Source: Macrostomum hystrix
Lineage: Eukaryota; Platyhelminthes; Macrostomidae
Reading direction: 5' to 3'
Assembly (NCBI GenBank): GCA_950097015.1
Contig: CATNEN010000007.1
Coordinates: 7,622,001-7,686,000 of the forward strand
Length of the DNA stretch: 64,000 nt
Below the pieces are notes generated by a model. That model had not been told where the DNA came from. It did not search any database and worked only from the letters and a program-made list of their open reading frames with translations. A program made the translations under genes and the position numbers. This document shows positions 32,587 through 44,109 of this stretch, one piece after another (the stretch's first letter is position 1; each line of letters starts with the position of its first letter).

Positions 32587-33724
32587 CTCCTCAACTGGCA
32601 CTTCCACCTCGACCTCAAAGCCGCCGTCGCCGTTCTTCTGAGAGTAGTAACCGGTGAAGGGGCCATTGAGCGCTGGCACCGGCGGCCTGCCCGTGCCGGC
32701 GGGCATCACGCACGCGTTCCAGCTGACCAGCCGGGCGAAGTGACGCGGCACATTTTTTCACGTCGCTGTAGAACAGGCGCAGCCGCAACTGCCGGCCGAG
32801 GATGTCACTCTCTACCACCCACTGCTGCTTGTCAGTGTCGTAGCACCTGGCGGCGCTCTTGTTTCTGCTGGTCGGGATCAGATCCACTGGGGTAACTGGC
32901 CAAACTGATAGCAGGGAGATGCTGAGTCTCAGCGGCAGTCGAGGGCTGAGGCTGGCAAACAAGCCGGCAGCCGCCTGGCCGATAGCCTGCGCTGGTCCGT
33001 AGCCCTTGGCGTCCAGCAGCTGGTCGATAGTTTCCGTATGGTAGACGCAATCGCCCGCCTGGAAGCTCGCCCGATAGCGAATGCGGCACAGGTGATCGAA
33101 GCTGTTGTGCCTCTGCATGAGAATGCTGGGTTGGCAGGGCCGCAGGCGGCCAAGACCGTCAGGCTCGCGGACGTTGACAACGAGGTTCCAGTCGCAACTG
33201 GCGAAGGTGAAGTAGGAGCTTTCAATCCGTTCGGCGTCTATCTGGTCTCTGGCCTCTCTATGCTGCTGTTGGATCTCCTCTCGGAATTCTGTGCCAATGC
33301 TGCGCAGCTCGACTTCAACCAGAGCCCGACCATCTGGGAACATGAAGCCGCGCTGTTCTAGGTCTGCGACGCACAGGAAGGTGGCCCGTCCCAGGTGGGT
33401 GCAGCCGGGACTAAACACTGCGCTCCGCTCCTGGTAAGTCTCATTGCCAGTGAAATGGTTCCGGTTGAGCACAGTAAAGCTGAACTCGACGCGCACTTCT
33501 GTCCGCTCGGCGGGACTCCGCAGCTCCAGGAAGCAACCAAGATGGCGTTCGTCTCTGGTGAACACGACTCGCCATTTCTGGTAGGCATAGACAAAGTCTT
33601 TCGAACTGCACTCGGGCAGGTAACCCTTGAGAAGATGTGGCGGAAGTATAAACGTGAACACCTGCGTGCTATGCCGGTCGTTCAGAGACACGCAGCGGTG
33701 CAGGAATGCAGCTTGTGTTGGCCT
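32587..33724 (-). CDS. MATH/TRAF-like domain protein, one large exon with a frameshift
   Basis: One exon between acceptor GCTCACAG (33725) and donor GAG/GTAAGG (32586). The first third fits a MATH (TRAF-C-like) beta-sandwich: FVYAYQKWRVVFTRDERHLG, VRVEFSFTVLNRNHFTGNET, then HLGRATFLCVADLEQRGFMF and GRALVEVELRSI. Two more beta-rich blocks follow (YFTFASCDWNLVV and, near the end, PALNGPFTGYYSQKNGDGGF), so it may hold several related domains. Such domains bind peptides and are common in ubiquitin-ligase adaptors. The frame shifts at the T6 run 32753-32758: removing one base joins LRLFYSDVK to NVPRHFARLVSWNACV, and the exon then becomes 379 codons that end in phase at the donor. The 5' and 3' ends of the gene are not resolved. 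BTBD17-like proteins are one alternative. Confidence 0.65.
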
Positions 33725-34700
33725 CTGTGAGCAGGCTTGGGTCATTGCGGAGCAGTCGCCGCGGTTACTTTGTCATGCGGCTTCTTATTGTCCGGATACA
33801 CGCTCAGCTTTTCTTGGGAGACCTTTTGATGAACTCAAACGCTTAATATGTCTTACCTTCGATAGAATAGGCAGCTTACAATGGGGAGATAAGATCAAGC
33901 AGGGTATTTCACTTGAATTACGGGAGGGCTTAGAAATGTGCGCAAAGGGACGCATCTCTTTTAGCCTCCCCCATGCATGCGAGTCCATTGCCGACTAAAG
34001 GGTGCACGAGCGACCAATAGGAGAATGTTTGAAGGCTTCTTTGCCCAAGATGCACACTCGTACTCAGATTGAAGAATGCTGCAAGCAATGCTAACTTTAT
34101 TTTCCTGAATGCAGAGCAGCTTTTTGTGAAGCACAGTCAAAGCATTTCAACATATTCCTGAGTAAGGAACTACATGAGCACGTGCCACGGAGCACATTTT
34201 CGAGCTTGCGTTGACAATAAAGCTCGCAATATATAAGACAAGAGGAATATGGAGGATATATTGCTGAAACTACGTAATGAATGTTTTGGTTTGCTCAAAA
34301 TTAGCTCAAAATTAAAGCACACTGCAAAACAACATTTTCCTCCACAATGCGTAGCTAAGGTTGTAGCTAAGAATTCAGTCGCAATGAAGTGAATACTCGA
34401 ACTGCTCAGAATACGGATATGCCACCCTTCGAGTCAATTGAGATAGACTGGGGCCTTGAAGGCCGGCCTGAAGCCTTTCACCTTCCTTTGTAGCGCACGC
34501 AAGGAAACATTAGCTGATGGCTCCGAGGTTCCACAGATGAAGGCTGAGACTGCGATTCCACCTGCGGGCTATGATCAGCAAGCCGTCATCCGAGAATCCA
34601 CGCGTGCCTGTCCGTATCAAATCCCAAGGGATAATCCCCCGCTGCGAATTGTCTAATCTTTGGATTCGAGGGTCGGATCGGTGCTCGGTTTCTGCATAAT
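33725..34700. other. Spacer, no gene seen
   Basis: If the MATH gene has upstream exons, such as a BTB domain, they should lie here or beyond, but none could be recognised. Only short frames occur. Confidence 0.35.
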
Positions 34701-34712
34701 TGTCATTTAGGA

Positions 34713-34811
34713 GATCTCTGCCCTAGCAGCACAATATGGGGATGCCGTGTACTCGACGCCCGGAAGTTAAGCTGTGCTGCTGATGAGCTGGGTCGGTGTA
34801 GCTCACAGATC
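34713..34811 (+). ncRNA. 5S-rRNA-like sequence with a shortened second arm
   Basis: The segment holds the 5S hallmark CCCGGAAGTTAAGC (34759-34772). A perfect 9-bp helix II forms between AGCAGCACA (34725-34733) and TGTGCTGCT (34773-34781). The interval between these arms has the length of 5S loop B/helix III/loop C. A weak helix I is possible (GATCT at 34713-34717 with AGATC at 34807-34811), and a short hairpin GAGCT...AGCTC (34784-34803) replaces the usual longer helix IV/V. The total of 99 nt is about 20 shorter than normal 5S rRNA, the loss being in that arm. It is therefore more likely a 5S-derived pseudogene or the head of a 5S-derived SINE than a working 5S gene. Confidence 0.5.
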
Positions 34812-34819
34812 GACTTTAG

Positions 34820-36180
34820 CTTACGACCTAATCTTTGAAAGCTAAATTCTGGTTACTAGAGGCTTGATCATATTTGATATTCATTATAACTTTAAAGAAA
34901 AATGATTGAGTGCTTCTAGGGTCAGGCAGCAAGCTGCGAGCCTGTGTGTATCTCGAACGAGTTTGAAATGCACACATCAGAAAATTAAAAATTAAAAACG
35001 GTACTTTGAAGCTCGCATTTACGCTCGTATAACTGACGAGTGATAAATTTTTGCGAAGCTGGCATCCCGCCTAACGAGCTGCAGGTCCAAAATAAAGTTT
35101 TATTTGTGCCTAAACCTGCCATTAAAATGAATTTCGATTTAAAATGATTTAATGTCTGCAACACGACTCAGGCCAAGGTCACTATAATGCAAGTCAAACA
35201 TGGGGATTATGCTTCTAATAAAAGCAAGGGTTTAATTAAAGACGATTTTATAAGTGTAGCTAAGATAACTCTAAAGAAACGTCCATTAATCACTAAAATG
35301 CTTAAGATTAGTTGAGTCTTATACTTAATCATTGACAAGTTTTATGATATCACTATATTCACGATATACATTTTATTTAGCCTTTAAAGTAAAATATGCA
35401 TTTAGTTGACTCATTGCTAGGTGTTGGCTTATTAAAAGAATTCAATTAAACACTTAAAACACACAAATTTGGATATGGTGCACAAGCTCAATTAATCGCA
35501 TACTTATTTCAGGTTTTGACAATAAAGAAGATTTCCGAACGGTCCTGGAAAGATCTTTGCTAAACTCACGTCTGGTCAATTTTTATACATAGTTTGGTGT
35601 ACATACTGGCACCAAATATATACTCAGTAGTATATACTTGTAGTAGTCACTCCGTTCACAACAGTACCTACGATGCGTAATATACAACTGCGTAATATTT
35701 TTTCTCGTATTGAATACTCATACGAAGTCCATTCTCGTCCGTGAGCCTAAATTTCTACAAAGCTCTAACTGTCCATGTGTTAAAATAAAAAGGCTTAAAA
35801 TTAATTGTAGCACAAAGCTTTTGCAATGCGCCTCGAAAAGCGCGCGATTTCAAATGATGCTTGTTCTAGGATTTTCAAAATAGAGTTTCTATTTATAACT
35901 TTTCCAAAGAAAACGATCCCGATTACGATTCTAAATCTTAAACATCGTTAACTTAGTGCTGCTAGCTAGACGCTACTTTGATTTGAAAAGTATTTTCAAA
36001 TAAGCATTTATTTGGAAGTTTGGTCTTAATTCTTTTCTAGTATTTATTCAGCTGTTATTGATAAGGTTCAGTCACAATCAACCGTCTGCTTTTCAAATAA
36101 AAGTTATTGTCTGCTTTTAAATTTTTAGCTTACTAGCTATCGCGTGTTTGCAGGTTTAAACAATATTTGACAGAAAAAGC
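34820..36180. other. AT-rich upstream region of RPRD1
   Basis: No repeat array or coding segment was seen. A possible acceptor (GTGTTTGCAG/GTTTAAAC) lies near 36150, about 30 bp before the RPRD1 start codon; it may end a 5' UTR intron or serve as a trans-splice site. Confidence 0.35.
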
Positions 36181-39003
36181 ATGGAGCAGTTTGACCAGAC
36201 TTTTCTTGAAAAGCTGGCATCTTTGAATGGAACTCAAGCCAGCATTCAATCTTTATCCACGTGGTTAATACAGAACAAAACAAAGTGTAAACATGTTGGC
36301 AAATTGTGGTACAAAGAACTTAAAAAGGGTAAGAGTCTTTGTTTTTGCACTCAAGTAGTGAGCATTCTAATTTAACATCTTTCAAATTAGGAGTTCAATT
36401 TAAGATTAGAGGCATATCTAGCTCTTAAAGTTAGTTTATAAAGTTAGGCACAAATGTATTTTTATTTGTTTCATTATCTTTTCTGAAAGAGGAAATTACT
36501 TTTATTCACTTTTTTCACTAAAATATAACACTTTAAGCACAGAAATTATATTTTGTTGCTTCTTACAAACATTGGATACATTATTTGAGAGCTGTATCTA
36601 GGTCTATGAGATATTGAGATTATGTGTGCTGTGTGCATGGGAACAACAATTTAGGCCTTTAGAAACATACTCTATTGGATTTGTCATTATTATAGGTAAT
36701 GTGGGAGCTGACTGATTGACTGGAACTAACAACTTTGTTACAACACTTGTTGAACTCATTAGTTAGGCCTACTGCTACACAAATATACTAAAGTCAAAGG
36801 CAAAAGGCAGTGGTGTCAAGTGTTCAAAGTATAATTGAGTTTTGGAAACATGAAAATAAAATTTCTGTGCTTAAAACTGTGTTTTAGTGAAATATAATTA
36901 AACAAACTAAAACAATGTTGTGTTTATCAAAAATAAATTAGTGAAGAAAAATACATTAGTGCCATAAGTTCTAGGCATATATTTTTCTTTGTCCTAGCAA
37001 GTTAGTTTATTTATTCTATTAGGACATCCCTTTGTAAGAAAATTTTAAATAGCTGTGGAAGTTACAAAAACTACTTGTTTTTGTTTCATAGGATTTTTAA
37101 AGCTAGCTGGTTCCTTTTTTAGTAAACCTCAAAGCTAGGACAATTATAGACATTGCTGCCATGTCAGTAACATTGATTCATGCTTTGCTTTTGACATGGT
37201 ACCTATGTCTATAATTTTGGAACTTAAGGCATAATAGTAATAATATTGAGTTGTTGGCAGTTATTTCTTAAGGGATCTTCAAAAGATAGTAAATTGTACT
37301 AATAAATGATGTATTTATATGTCTCACAGTTTAATTTATATACTTATTAACCAGTTTGTCCTAATTTGCAGTACATGTATGGCTAGGGCACTTGTGATTG
37401 GTTGACATTTTCATATTTACATTGAAATTTTTATACCATCCAGGTGTACCACAACACTTTTGCAGCCATATATGTTTTAGGAGGGTAAAATATTGAATTT
37501 AATTTGTACACTTAATTGGAAGTTGTGGATCTATCTTAGTGACCCAAGTTAAAATCATTGCTGCAACACTGTATTTATTTACAAGTTTTCTATATTTAAA
37601 AAAGTATTTTAGTACAACTTGGTAAAATAGCAAATAATTTGGTAAGTTTTAGCAGTATTTTGTTGAATACAAAATAATGACTTGTGTCCTTTATTTGGTT
37701 AGAAACTAAATAGATAGATTTAGTCGGTGTTTTAAAACATTTTACTGACTGAATTATTTTTATCAGTTGGTTTCTTTAAATGAAGGAATTTTCATATTTT
37801 TAAATAACAAAATCAAATCTGTGCCTCACCTTGTCTCCCCATCCCCAACCAGTGCACCGCAAGCGGAAGCTAACCCTGCTCTACCTCATGAACGATGTAG
37901 TACAGAACAGCCGCAAGCAGGGCCCAGAGTACCTGCGCGTGTTCACTTCTGTCCTGACGCACGCCATGAAGGACTGCGCCAAGGCCGCGGACGCCAAGGT
38001 CATGGCCAGCCTGGACCGGCTAGTCCGCATCTGGCACGACCGGCACGTGTTTGAGCCCGACCAGCTGCAGCACTGCCGCCAGATGCTCGACAAATTTTCC
38101 CATCGCACCGCTGGCGCCGGCGATGACAATCGGCGCAGTGTCGGCAACCGATCAGCCGCGTCAGCAACTACAGAGAGCACCTCGACTACCACCACGGCTG
38201 TTGGTGTTGCCGTCGGGCAGGACGACGATGATGACGTCGAATTCGACGAAGAGGAGGGCAGCGATGATAGTGGCCAGGATGGCCCGATCAGCCCGGCTCT
38301 GCGCGACGCTGGCGTCGGCAGCGACGACGATGACAATAACGGCGTCGGTGTCTCCGTGTCAGCCGGCAGTCTAGGCAACGGCGGCACCGGCGTTGTCGGC
38401 ACGTCCATTGCCGCTGGCTACGGCAGCATGGCCAGCGGCGTCGCCGCCTCTGCTTTGAAGCTACGCGCCGGTCTAGCCGAGGCTCGCGAAGCGGCAGCGG
38501 CGGCGGCTGCCGCAGCTGCTGCAGCCGAAGCGGAAGCCTCCGAAGAGCAGCCGGACTCGGATCGGATCCTGGCTGAGCTGCAGTTCCTGGCTGCGGCGCC
38601 CAGCGGCAGCGCCGAGATGCGTCGCAGAATTTCCCGTTTCCCAAAGCACATTGTTGAGGAGGCCTCCGTTGACGCCTGTCGCAACCGGCGCGACTGCCAG
38701 CGACTCCAGCGCGAGGTTGCTCAGGCCGATGAAGTCTGCTCCGCCTACAACGACCAGCTGGCCGGTGAGGTGGCCCGGCGACGTAGCTTCCACGCCGACC
38801 TGCGCGCCTACTGCAAGCTGCAGCGAGCCGCTTTGGCCGCCGGCCAGCGACGGCTTGAAGATCAACGGCGCCGTCTGCGGGAGCTGCGCAACCTTCGGCA
38901 GGAGCTCAGCTCGCACCTGGCCAACTTGCCGGATCTGGCCGCATTGCCGGCCGTCTCAGGAGGCCTGGCGCCGCTGCCCAGTGTTGGCGACCTGTTTAGC
39001 TGA
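36181..39003 (+). CDS. RPRD1: RPRD1-type regulator of RNA polymerase II CTD
   Basis: RPRD1A/B (yeast Rtt103-like) bind the phosphorylated C-terminal domain of RNA polymerase II and help its dephosphorylation. Two exons, 36181-36328 and 37853-39003, joined in phase (G/TG) across a 1.5-kb intron, give 432 residues. The CID domain spans about residues 3-135: LSTWLIQNKTKCKHVGKLWY, KRKLTLLYLMNDVVQNSRKQ, GPEYLRVF and LDRLVRIWHDRHVF. Then comes a long acidic Gly/Ser/Ala-rich linker with poly-Asp and poly-Ala (about 140-240), much longer than in human RPRD1B. A coiled-coil C-terminal half follows, ending in the family signature LPDLAALPAVSGGLAPLPS-VGDLFS. Start codon and stop are both clear. Confidence 0.95.
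36329..37852 (+). other. RPRD1 intron
   Basis: AT-rich intron, donor G/GTAAGAG and acceptor CCCCAACCAG. It is the largest in the supported single-gene models apart from some in the GPCR, and unlike many introns here it carries no tandem array. Confidence 0.85.
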
Positions 39004-39570
39004 ATTACCAGCTTGTCAGAACCAAATAGCTGCTAGCTAATGCACACTACTTATAGTAGGATTGCCCGCATATACTATATTTCTATTACAAAGTTACAGT
39101 TCGCACAGTCAAATGTAATGTTGCAGGTTAATCCTTATTGTGCATGTTAGTCAGTGCTAGCAACAATTTTTTCTCTGTGTTGTTCCACTGATCTTGGTAA
39201 ATCCCCCCAGTGAGCATTTGTACTCGGCGCAATGCATTAATGAAATGCTCGAGTCAGTTCCGCTTTATCCAATGACGCTAAAATTGTTAGCCGCGTGTAT
39301 TTAATTTGGTACAGTTTGACAGCTGCTACAGTGAAAGCCTATTTGACAGTTAAGTAAGATGTTTCTTGTAGTTCGCTGATGCCATCCTTCGATTCAATAG
39401 CTTGACTGCTATTGTCTGCAATCTAATTACATTATCTGGATTCTGGCCATGCTTCATTCCGAATTGGCTTTCCAATTCGTTTGCCTGATGTCTGGTGTTC
39501 CGCTTTGTTTAAATTAATTCCTGAAAGTTGCTAAGTTAAAATTTATGTTCTATTCCTTCAGCTGTCCTTT
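39004..39570. other. RPRD1 downstream region
   Basis: Probable 3' UTR and spacer. No canonical AATAAA was seen before the minisatellite starts. Confidence 0.4.
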
Positions 39571-39576
39571 TACTTA

Positions 39577-40745
39577 TCCTTAAGTTATCCTGTGCCCTCC
39601 CACCTGTCCTACAGGCATCCTGTGCCCTCCCACATGTCCTTCAGGTATCCTGTGCCCTCCCACCTGTCCTACAGGTATCCTGTGCCCTCCCACATGTCCT
39701 TCAGGTATCCTGTGCCCTCCCACCTGTCCTAAAGGTATCCTGTGCCCTCCCACCTGTCCTTCAGGTATCCTGTGCCCTCCCACCTGTCCTTCAGGTATCC
39801 TGTGCCCTCCCACCTGTCCTACAGGTATCCTGTGCCCTCCCACCTGTCCTACAGGTATCCTGTGCCCTTCCACCTGTCCTACAGGTATCCTGTGCCCTCC
39901 CACCTGTCCTACAGGCATCCTGTGCCCTCCCACATGTCCTTCAGGTATCCTGTGCCCTCCCACCTGTCCTTCAGGCATCCTGTGCCCTCCCACATGTCCT
40001 TCAGGTATCCTGTGCCCTCCCACCTGTCCTTCAGGCATCCTGTGCCCTCCCACCTGTCCTTCAGGTATCCTGTGCCCTCCCACCTGTCCTACAGGTATCC
40101 TGTGCCCTCCCACCTGTCCTTCAGGTATCCTGTGCCCTCCCACCTGTCCTACAGGTATCCTGTGCCCTCCCACCTGTCCTTCAGGTATCCTGTGCCCTCC
40201 CACCTGTCCTTCAGGTATCCTGTGCCCTCCCACCTGTCCTACAGGTATCCTGTGCCCTCCCACCTGTCCTACAGGTATCCTGTGCCCTTCCACCTGTCCT
40301 ACAGGTATCCTGTGCCCTCCCACCTGTCCTACAGGCATCCTGTGCCCTCCCACATGTCCTTCAGGTATCCTGTGCCCTCCCACCTGTCCTTCAGGCATCC
40401 TGTGCCCTCCCACATGTCCTTCAGGTATCCTGTGCCCTCCCACCTGTCCTTCAGGTATCCTGTGCCCTCCCACCTGTCCTACAGGTATCCTGTGCCCTCC
40501 CACCTGTCCTTCAGGTATCCTGTGCCCTCCCACCTGTCCTACAGGCATCCTGTGCCCTCCCACATGTCCTTCAGGTATCCTGTGCCCTCCCACCTGTCCT
40601 ACAGGTATCCTGTGCCCTCCCACCTGTCCTACAGGTATCCTGTGCCCTCCCACCTGTCCTTCAGGTATCCTGTGCCCTCCCACCTGTCCTACAGGTATCC
40701 TGTGCCCTCCCACATGTCCTTCAGGTATCCTGTGCCCTCCTGCAA
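39577..40745. repeat. 30-bp minisatellite, about 38 copies
   Basis: Uniform 30-bp units containing CAGGTATCCTGTGCCCTCCC, with (C/A)(T/C) and TTC/TAC variants arranged in recurring series; the block 39.80-40.02 kb is repeated almost exactly at 40.22-40.44 kb. Because 30 is divisible by three and the unit lacks stops, frames of about 360-377 codons are open on both strands; they are not genes. It lies between RPRD1 and DCAF11. Confidence 0.97.
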
Positions 40746-40907
40746 ATCCTTCAGCTGTCCCATCTCATGTCCCATCCTTAGATCCTATTGGTATCCTCTG
40801 TCCCTTATGATACTATAATTTTCTGAATTCCCAATTATGATATTTTGCACATGAAATACATTATAAAATACAAAACGCAAATTTTCATCGCTTCACAAAG
40901 TCCGGAC

Positions 40908-43586
40908 ATGCACAGAGGCGACCTGTTCTACTCTGACGAGAGCGACGACACCGATGAAAGTCTGGAGATCGAACAACATGGCATCGAGTCCCTGCTGCAG
41001 CTTCTGTGAGTCGAATCGACCCTTATATTCGACTGAAAGTTGCCTAAATCTCCAAGGGATCCTTGACCCAAAGGGACCCATATCTCCAAGGGATCCTTGA
41101 CCCAAAGGGACCCATATCTCCAAGGGATCCTTGACCCAAATGGACCCGTATCTCCAAGGAGTCCTTGACCCAAAGGGACCCGTGAGTCACCTAGACTCAT
41201 CTCTCTGATTCATTTCCGGCTGACCCGCGAACTCACGCAGGTCCGGCCGCAGCACGGGTCACAACTACCAGTCGCGCACTCGCAATCGCTTGATCGACAA
41301 CCCGCCGCGCCTGTCTCCGGGCTTCGCCGACAGCCGTCTGCGGCACAGCGTCCATCGCCTGCTGTTAGACCAGAAGTGCCATAGAATTGGCTGCGGTGCC
41401 AACACCAGCGGTGACGGCGGTAGCGGCAGCGGCGACCGCAAGGCTGGCCTGTCTTCCTGTTTTCCTTTCAATGCCTGCACCTCGGCTGCGGCCGCCGCGA
41501 CAGCTGACGCGGCCGACTCGGCTAACAGAGGCGGTGGTGCTGTTGTTGGCGAAGGCGCCACGCCTCGAACCTCGGTGACGTCGGTGGCGCTGGACCGGTG
41601 CCTGGAGTTTAGTGCCAGGCAGCGCTACCATCTGGCGCACGCTCGCCTGCCCAACGCCAGCCGAGTCATGCTGAAGGGCCGCAGCTATTTCTTCTGCGGC
41701 CTTTTCTCCGAGCCAGGGGACGTGTTCATGTGCGCCGCCCAGGGCACCAACTCGCCAATCAAGGTGTTCGACACTCGTCAGGGAGGATTTCGGCTAATCA
41801 AATCTGTAAGCTCACTTTAAAATTCTGTCCAGAAATACCCCCCTTGCCTCTAGGCTTTCATTGAACTGTTTCTGTCGCCATTCCTAAGGTTCTTGCACGT
41901 GATGTCGGCTGGAGCGTTTTAGACCTGTCTCTGAGTCCTACTGGGCACCACCTGGTGTACAGCAGCTGGTCCCACTGCCTGCAGCTGGTTGGCATTCACT
42001 CGGATATGCACGAGCCACTCTCGCTGCTGAGCGCTGGCAACGCTGATGATGACGCCTATAGGTATATATGATCCAAGTTTTTAATCCAGAATCCTTCCAC
42101 TTGAATCCAGAATCCAGAATCTTTCTACCTGAATCCAGAATCCAGAATCTTTCTACCTGAATCCAGAATTCAGAATCTTTCTACCTGAATCCAGAATCCA
42201 GAATCTTTCTACCTGAATCCAGAATCCAGAATCCAGAATCTTTCTACCTGAATCCAGAATCCAGAATCCAGAATCCTTCTACCTGAATCCAGAATCCTAC
42301 TCCCTGAACTTATTAGTTAATCTTACGTACCATTGTTTTCTACCCGGCTCAGTCGGGGCATGTTCTGTCATCGCTGGTCCTCCTGTGGTGACCTGCTGGT
42401 AGTTGGCTGCAATGGCGGCTCCCTCTGCCTACTCGACATGACGATGCGCCGGCCGATGTGGTTCCGCGCCAGGCATCACAGAGATGTCAACACCGTCTGC
42501 TGGGCTGACGGCGGCCGCGGCTCCAATCTGCTTCTCAGCTCGGGCGACGATGGCCTCATAAAGTTGTGGGATCTGCGCTGCCTCCGCTCAACGCCAAACG
42601 CCCTGCCAGCTGCCATCTTCGGTGGCCACCGATCCGGCGTGGTCTACCTGGACAGCCGGCAGGACGGTGTGCACTTCCTTAGCAACAGCAAGGACCAGAC
42701 CATCAAGCTGTGGGATCTGCGCCTACCATCCGACAGTGGCTTCTTAAGGACCTTCCAAGATATTGTTGATTCGTGAGATCCTGCCTGTTCTACTGACAAT
42801 AGCATACAAAAATAGAGTACCTTCAAATAGACGTATTAATTGTTTGAATTTGAATTTAGAATTTGAATACCCAGGACCGCACAGAATATGTGCGTAGAGG
42901 CGTTTTACAGCAGAAAGACCCTGCTATAGGTAGGGGAAATGGGGAATGACCACGGGGTATTTCAAATACCCACTGCCTATGATGCCAACTTTTTATATTG
43001 GTGCGTTTTGCCACCGATGCCGATGTTTTGCGTTTCTGGGAGGTTTTTCATCGGATAGAGCGGGAAATTTTGGCCAGTGCTCTGGATTTTCATGGCGACT
43101 GGTTGAATATTTTTGGAAATACAGAAAAATGTGGCCATTTGAAGTACCCCGTGATCTTTCAACTATTAATCCAAGTAGTGTGCAAGGATTATTAAAAGTT
43201 CCATTTGTGCCAACCTTTTCCCCACTCCCTCCAGCAACCAGTTCGACTATCGCTATAACAATGTGCCGAGATTCGAACCCAATCCGATGGAGGGCGATCG
43301 CAGCCTGGCCACCCTGTCTGGTCACGTGGTGTCGCGCACCCTCCTGCGGGCCCGCTTCTCGCCGCAGGCCACGACCGGCCAGCGCTACGTGTACGCCGGC
43401 TCAGCCAATGGGGACTTGCTGACCTGGGACTGTTTGACTGGCCGCCTGCTGTCCCGCCTGCCCGGTGTCCATGGCAACGCCCCTGTGCGCGACGTTAGCT
43501 GGCATCCGTTCGACTCGCAGCGCCTGATGTCCGCCGGCTGGGACGCCAAGATCCGCTGCTCCTACTATCAGGCTCCCAGAGACTGA
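40908..43586 (+). CDS. DCAF11: DCAF11, WD40 substrate receptor of CUL4-DDB1
   Basis: DCAF11 is a WD40 propeller that brings substrates to the CUL4-DDB1 ubiquitin ligase. Five exons, 40908-41005, 41241-41805, 41889-42061, 42353-42772 and 43235-43586, join in phase and give 535 residues (human about 546). Seen in order: acidic N-terminus (DESDDTDES), SPIKVFDTRQGGFRLIKS, ARDVGWSVLDLSLSPTGHHL, VYSSWSH, the WD repeat ending DDGLIKLWDLR, SNSKDQTIKLWDLR, YVYAGSANGDLLTWD and VRDVSWHPFDSQRLMSAGWD. WDxR motifs in the propeller contact DDB1. A Gly/Ala/Ser-rich insertion (about residues 84-145) is not found in vertebrates. Introns 1 and 3 hold private minisatellites and intron 4 a small inverted-repeat element. 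Confidence 0.95.
41047..41182. repeat. 34-bp minisatellite in DCAF11 intron 1
   Basis: About four copies of a 34-bp unit containing AAGGGATCCTTGACCCAAAG; the last copy is changed to AAGGAGTCC. It fills most of the 235-bp intron. Confidence 0.93.
42080..42300. repeat. GAATCCAGAATCTTTCTACCT array in DCAF11 intron 3
   Basis: Units of about 28 bp, with an inner 7-9-bp period (AATCCAG) that has expanded in some copies. It fills most of the 291-bp intron. Confidence 0.92.
42951..43153. mobile_element. 203-bp element with terminal inverted repeats in DCAF11 intron 4
   Basis: The left end CACGGGGTATTTCAAAT and the complement of the right end, CACGGGGTACTTCAAAT, are inverted repeats differing at one base in 17. 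The size and lack of a frame fit a MITE. The left end continues for about 29 bases in common with the end of the dispersed repeat at 55.6 kb. No clear target-site duplication was found (flanks ATGAC and ATCTT). Confidence 0.75.
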
Positions 43587-43731
43587 GGCGTGGGATCTGC
43601 TCCCCTATATCCCTGTCACTTCTGCGCCCCATTGCAGGATTGAATTTCTTGGCGTTTTAATCGCATCCATTGTGATCGATCTGTCCCGATAGCATTACTC
43701 ACAGTAGTGTTGTGTTGCTTGTATCAGCCCC

Positions 43732-44105
43732 TGTTACTGTGAGACACTGGCCTTATCCATTGTGAGACACTGGCCTTATCCACTGTGAGACACTGGCCTT
43801 ATCCACTGTGAGACACTGGCCTTATCCACTGTGAGACACTGGCCTTATCCACTGTGAGACACTGGCCTTATCCACTGTGAGACACTGGCCTTATCCACTG
43901 TGAGACACTGGCCTTATCCACTGTGAGACACTGGCCTTATCCACTGTGAGACACTGGCCTTATCCACTGTGAGACACTGGCCTTATCCACTGTGAGACAC
44001 TGGCCTTATCCACTGTGAGACACTGGCCTTATCCACTGTGAGACACTGGCCTTATCCACTGTGAGACACTGGCCTTATCCACTGTGAGACACTGGCCTTA
44101 TCCAC
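43732..44105. repeat. 23-bp minisatellite downstream of DCAF11
   Basis: Sixteen nearly identical 23-bp units containing GAGACACTGGCCTTATCCA. They begin about 150 bp after the DCAF11 stop and may lie in its 3' UTR, since the first AATAAA downstream is at 44313-44318. Near identity of the copies points to recent expansion or homogenisation. Confidence 0.96.
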
Positions 44106-44109
44106 TTAT

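Noticed and set aside
37881-38916. Minus-strand frames of up to 175 codons inside RPRD1 exon 2
   Set aside because: Shadows of the GC-rich RPRD1 coding strand.
39580-40818. 377- and 358-codon repeat proteins on opposite strands
   Set aside because: Product of the 30-bp unit length; no flanking coding sequence, start context or splice sites.
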